Shown: positions 62,042-64,000 of the stretch, in pieces
How the letters are laid out: each line of letters begins with the position of its first letter
Position numbering within the stretch: position 1 is the first letter of the stretch
From: Fimbriimonadales bacterium
GTDB lineage: Bacteria > Armatimonadota > Fimbriimonadia > Fimbriimonadales > ATM1
Length of the DNA: 64,000 bases
NCBI GenBank assembly: GCA_026129745.1
Contig: JAHCHL010000008.1
Coordinates: 1-64,000, forward strand
Direction of reading: 5' to 3'
Notes under the pieces: generated by a model
What the model was told of the DNA's origin: nothing
The model's database searches: none
Seen by the model: only the letters and a program-made list of their open reading frames with translations
Position numbers and translations under genes: made by a program

Positions 62042-64000
62042 CTACTTCTTGTCGTTGATGTCGGCCTTCCCTCGGTAGTAGTCGCCAAGCAAATGCTCCG
62101 CGAAGTACTCGTACATCATTTGATTGAAGTATCCGGTCATGTTTCCGAATCCATGCGCCTGTCCAGGAAGCAACATGAAATCGAACCGCTTGTTCGCACG
62201 GATCAGCGCGTTGACCAGTCTGATCGTTCCAGCAGGGTGAACGTTGTTGTCCATGTCTCCGTGAACAAGCAGCATGTGCCCTTTCAGGTTCGCCGCGATT
62301 TCATGGTTCGCCGGCACCTTGATTTCGAATCGAGTGTGCTTTTTGCCTTCGCTGTCAAAGTACTCGACTTCCTTCAGGCCATGATGTTGCTCACTCCAGT
62401 TGGCGTTGTAGACATTATTGTCGTGGTTGCCCGCGCTGGAAACACCAACTTTGAAGAATTCATTGTACGGTGGCATCAAGAGCGCCGCGGCAGTCATGAA
62501 TCCACCACCAGAATGTCCATAGATTCCAACGCGGTTAATGTCGATCCACGGGTATCGAGCAGCAAGTTCCTCAACGCCGCGTTTCTTGTCAGGAAGCCCG
62601 TAGTCGCGCAGATTGTAGTATCCAAAACTATGGTAGGCATTTGACCTTCGCGGGTTGCCGCCTCGATTACCAATTTGGATGACGATGAACCCAAGCTGCG
62701 CGAGGTACTGGTTCCCAGCCGTAGCGCTGAATGTTGAGCTGACGCTTTCTGTTTGAGGACCTGGATAGACGTGCAGAATGATTGGATACTGCTTCTTAGG
62801 ATCGAAATCAAACGGCTTCCACATGTTTCCGTAGATATCAGTCACGCCATCGGCCGCTTTTACAACGAACGTTTCGGGCATTTTCCATCCGATTTCATAG
62901 AGTCGCGAAAGATCCATTTCCTCGAGTTCCAAAATGACGTTGCCCTTGTCGTCACGAAGCACAGCCTTAGGAGCCAGATCGACACGAGAAAAGTTGTCAA
63001 CGACATACTTCCTCGACGGAGACAATGTGGAATTGTGGTCAGCATCGCCTGGATCCAAAAGCGTCAGGCCTGTGCCATCCAGATTGACTCGGTAGAGGTG
63101 GCGGAAGTACGGATTTTCACCAGGCTCTCTGCCGACACCATTGAAATACAAGTGCCCACGTTCAGCATCGAGCTGAACGAATCCATCTGCGCGCCAGGGA
63201 CCAGAGGTGACTGCATTCTTCAGGTTTCCTTTGCTGTCATACAGATAGTAATGGCCCCAGCCGGTTCGCTCGGAATACCAAAGGATGTCGCGCTGGCGAC
63301 CGACGTATCGCGGAGGCTGCCGCTCAATGAACGCATCGTTCACCGATTCAGAAATAAGGACCGTCGCTTCGTTTGTTGCGGTGTCGAGCTCAATGAACTC
63401 AAGGTTGCGCTGAAGCCTGTCCCTTCGAACCAGCCTGATCGACTTTGACTGCTCATACCATGCGACGTCGAAATTTCTTTGGTGCTTGTATTTGTCGACA
63501 TTCGCTCGCTTGAAGTCTTTTGAGTCACGATAGAAAATCCAGAACTCTTGAATGCCAAATCCTTCTTCGCCAGGCATCGCGTACTTGTAAGTCATCAATG
63601 TCGGCCTCGGCTCAGAGAGCGAGTTGACAAGCCAAAGCTCTTTGACATCGCGTGTGTCCATACGTGTGACGTAGAACATCTTGGAATCGGAAGACCAGGT
63701 CACATTTGCTCGAACTCGTCTGCCGCCACGCTCTTGGCCTTCTTGTTCCTCTTGTTGCTCTTCGTCATCTTGTCGTTGCTGCTGCCCGCCCGTAGCCGCG
63801 CCGAAGCTGTAGTACTGCTCGCCGTCTTTGGTTAGTTGAATCGGATCGGACTCTTTGCCATCAACGATCTCGACGAAATATAAGTTATGGTCTTGTGCGT
63901 AAACATAGGAACGACGATCAGGTGAAAAGTTTCGGAAGTTTTGTTGCTGCCCTTGGGCTTGGCCACCCTGGCCTCCACCACCTCCGCCACCAAATCGGCC
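62042..64000 (-). CDS. S9-family dipeptidyl-peptidase IV-like peptidase (5' end outside window)
   Basis: The frame runs open from the stop at 62042 to the last base of the window, giving 652 residues of the C-terminal part of a larger protein. The propeller domain (SYVYAQDHNLYFVEI, VTWSSDSKMFYVTRMD) contains Gly- and Gln/Glu-rich inserts (GRFGGGGGGGQGGQAQGQQQ at the left edge; DDEEQQEEQEGQE). The hydrolase domain has the nucleophile in GIYGHSGGGFMTAAALL, Asp in LVHGDMDNNVHP and His in LPGQAHGFGN. DPP IV-like enzymes release X-Pro dipeptides. A GTG at 63703 could look like a start but the homology clearly continues upstream. Confidence 0.94.
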   Translation of the reverse strand, partial: GRFGGGGGGGQGGQAQGQQQNFRNFSPDRRSYVYAQDHNLYFVEIVDGKESDPIQLTKDGEQYYSFGAATGGQQQRQDDEEQQEEQEGQERGGRRVRANVTWSSDSKMFYVTRMDTRDVKELWLVNSLSEPRPTLMTYKYAMPGEEGFGIQEFWIFYRDSKDFKRANVDKYKHQRNFDVAWYEQSKSIRLVRRDRLQRNLEFIELDTATNEATVLISESVNDAFIERQPPRYVGRQRDILWYSERTGWGHYYLYDSKGNLKNAVTSGPWRADGFVQLDAERGHLYFNGVGREPGENPYFRHLYRVNLDGTGLTLLDPGDADHNSTLSPSRKYVVDNFSRVDLAPKAVLRDDKGNVILELEEMDLSRLYEIGWKMPETFVVKAADGVTDIYGNMWKPFDFDPKKQYPIILHVYPGPQTESVSSTFSATAGNQYLAQLGFIVIQIGNRGGNPRRSNAYHSFGYYNLRDYGLPDKKRGVEELAARYPWIDINRVGIYGHSGGGFMTAAALLMPPYNEFFKVGVSSAGNHDNNVYNANWSEQHHGLKEVEYFDSEGKKHTRFEIKVPANHEIAANLKGHMLLVHGDMDNNVHPAGTIRLVNALIRANKRFDFMLLPGQAHGFGNMTGYFNQMMYEYFAEHLLGDYYRGKADINDKK

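Overview
The window is ordinary bacterial chromosome, gene-dense, with about 60 protein genes on both strands, one tRNA and no gap over 300 bases without a gene. No insertion sequence, prophage module, CRISPR array or rRNA was seen. The organism is probably Gram-negative-like: there are lipoproteins, a BamE-like domain, a PEP-CTERM protein and a prepilin-type protein of the kind expanded in Armatimonadota and Planctomycetes. My best guess is Armatimonadota (Fimbriimonadia-like). This is inference from gene style, not from a marker phylogeny.

Layout. 1-2.5 kb: two unrecognised genes, one secreted, diverging from a 273-bp spacer. 2.6-14.2 kb: S-adenosylhomocysteinase, DUF971, a WG-repeat protein, an AbgT-type transporter with a cupin, an A-type Fe-S carrier, an Asp/Glu-racemase-like protein, a TauE exporter, a TolB-like lipoprotein, an AlkD-like protein, and a thiamine pyrophosphokinase/symporter/FHA operon. 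14.4-20.9 kb: a divergent dnaA, a creatininase-family protein, a prepilin-type protein, infC-rpmI (infC starts at ATT), a PIG-L deacetylase and MgtE. 20.9-32 kb: a peptide ABC transporter lacking its ATPases, a standalone STN-domain protein, DAHP synthase, a phosphoesterase, a PLP enzyme and a polytopic membrane protein. 32-37.9 kb (minus): thrS, rplT, a zinc-ribbon membrane protein, pheS, pheT. 38-47.8 kb: aminopeptidase P, modABC, thiolase, an ANTAR response regulator, transketolase, an alpha/beta hydrolase. 47.8-64 kb: a HEAT/BamE-like lipoprotein, cupin, YkgJ, M61 peptidase, YncE-like propeller, nadA with a structured leader, PEP-CTERM protein, Fn3-like protein, pentapeptide-repeat protein, two large secreted S9 peptidases, tRNA-Gln and an OYE-family enzyme.

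How genes work together. Four exported peptidases (aminopeptidase P, M61, two S9) plus a peptide-type ABC transporter and an AbgT transporter suggest a peptide-scavenging heterotroph. The translation genes usually found as thrS-infC-rpmI-rplT-pheS-pheT are split into infC-rpmI and thrS-rplT-x-pheST, about 14 kb apart and on opposite strands. PheT and ThrS have each lost an accessory RNA-binding or N-terminal domain.

Most notable signals: (1) infC with no ATG/GTG/TTG option and an ATT start; (2) PheT without its internal OB-fold tRNA-binding domain; (3) a structured nadA leader that may be an NAD-sensing riboswitch; (4) two non-coding arrays of short palindromes with an exact 21-bp period, each upstream of an envelope-type or uncharacterised gene; (5) a dnaA with altered signature motifs and no dnaN neighbour; (6) a racemase-family protein lacking both catalytic cysteines. 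Function calls rest on motif recognition by eye; no database search was possible.
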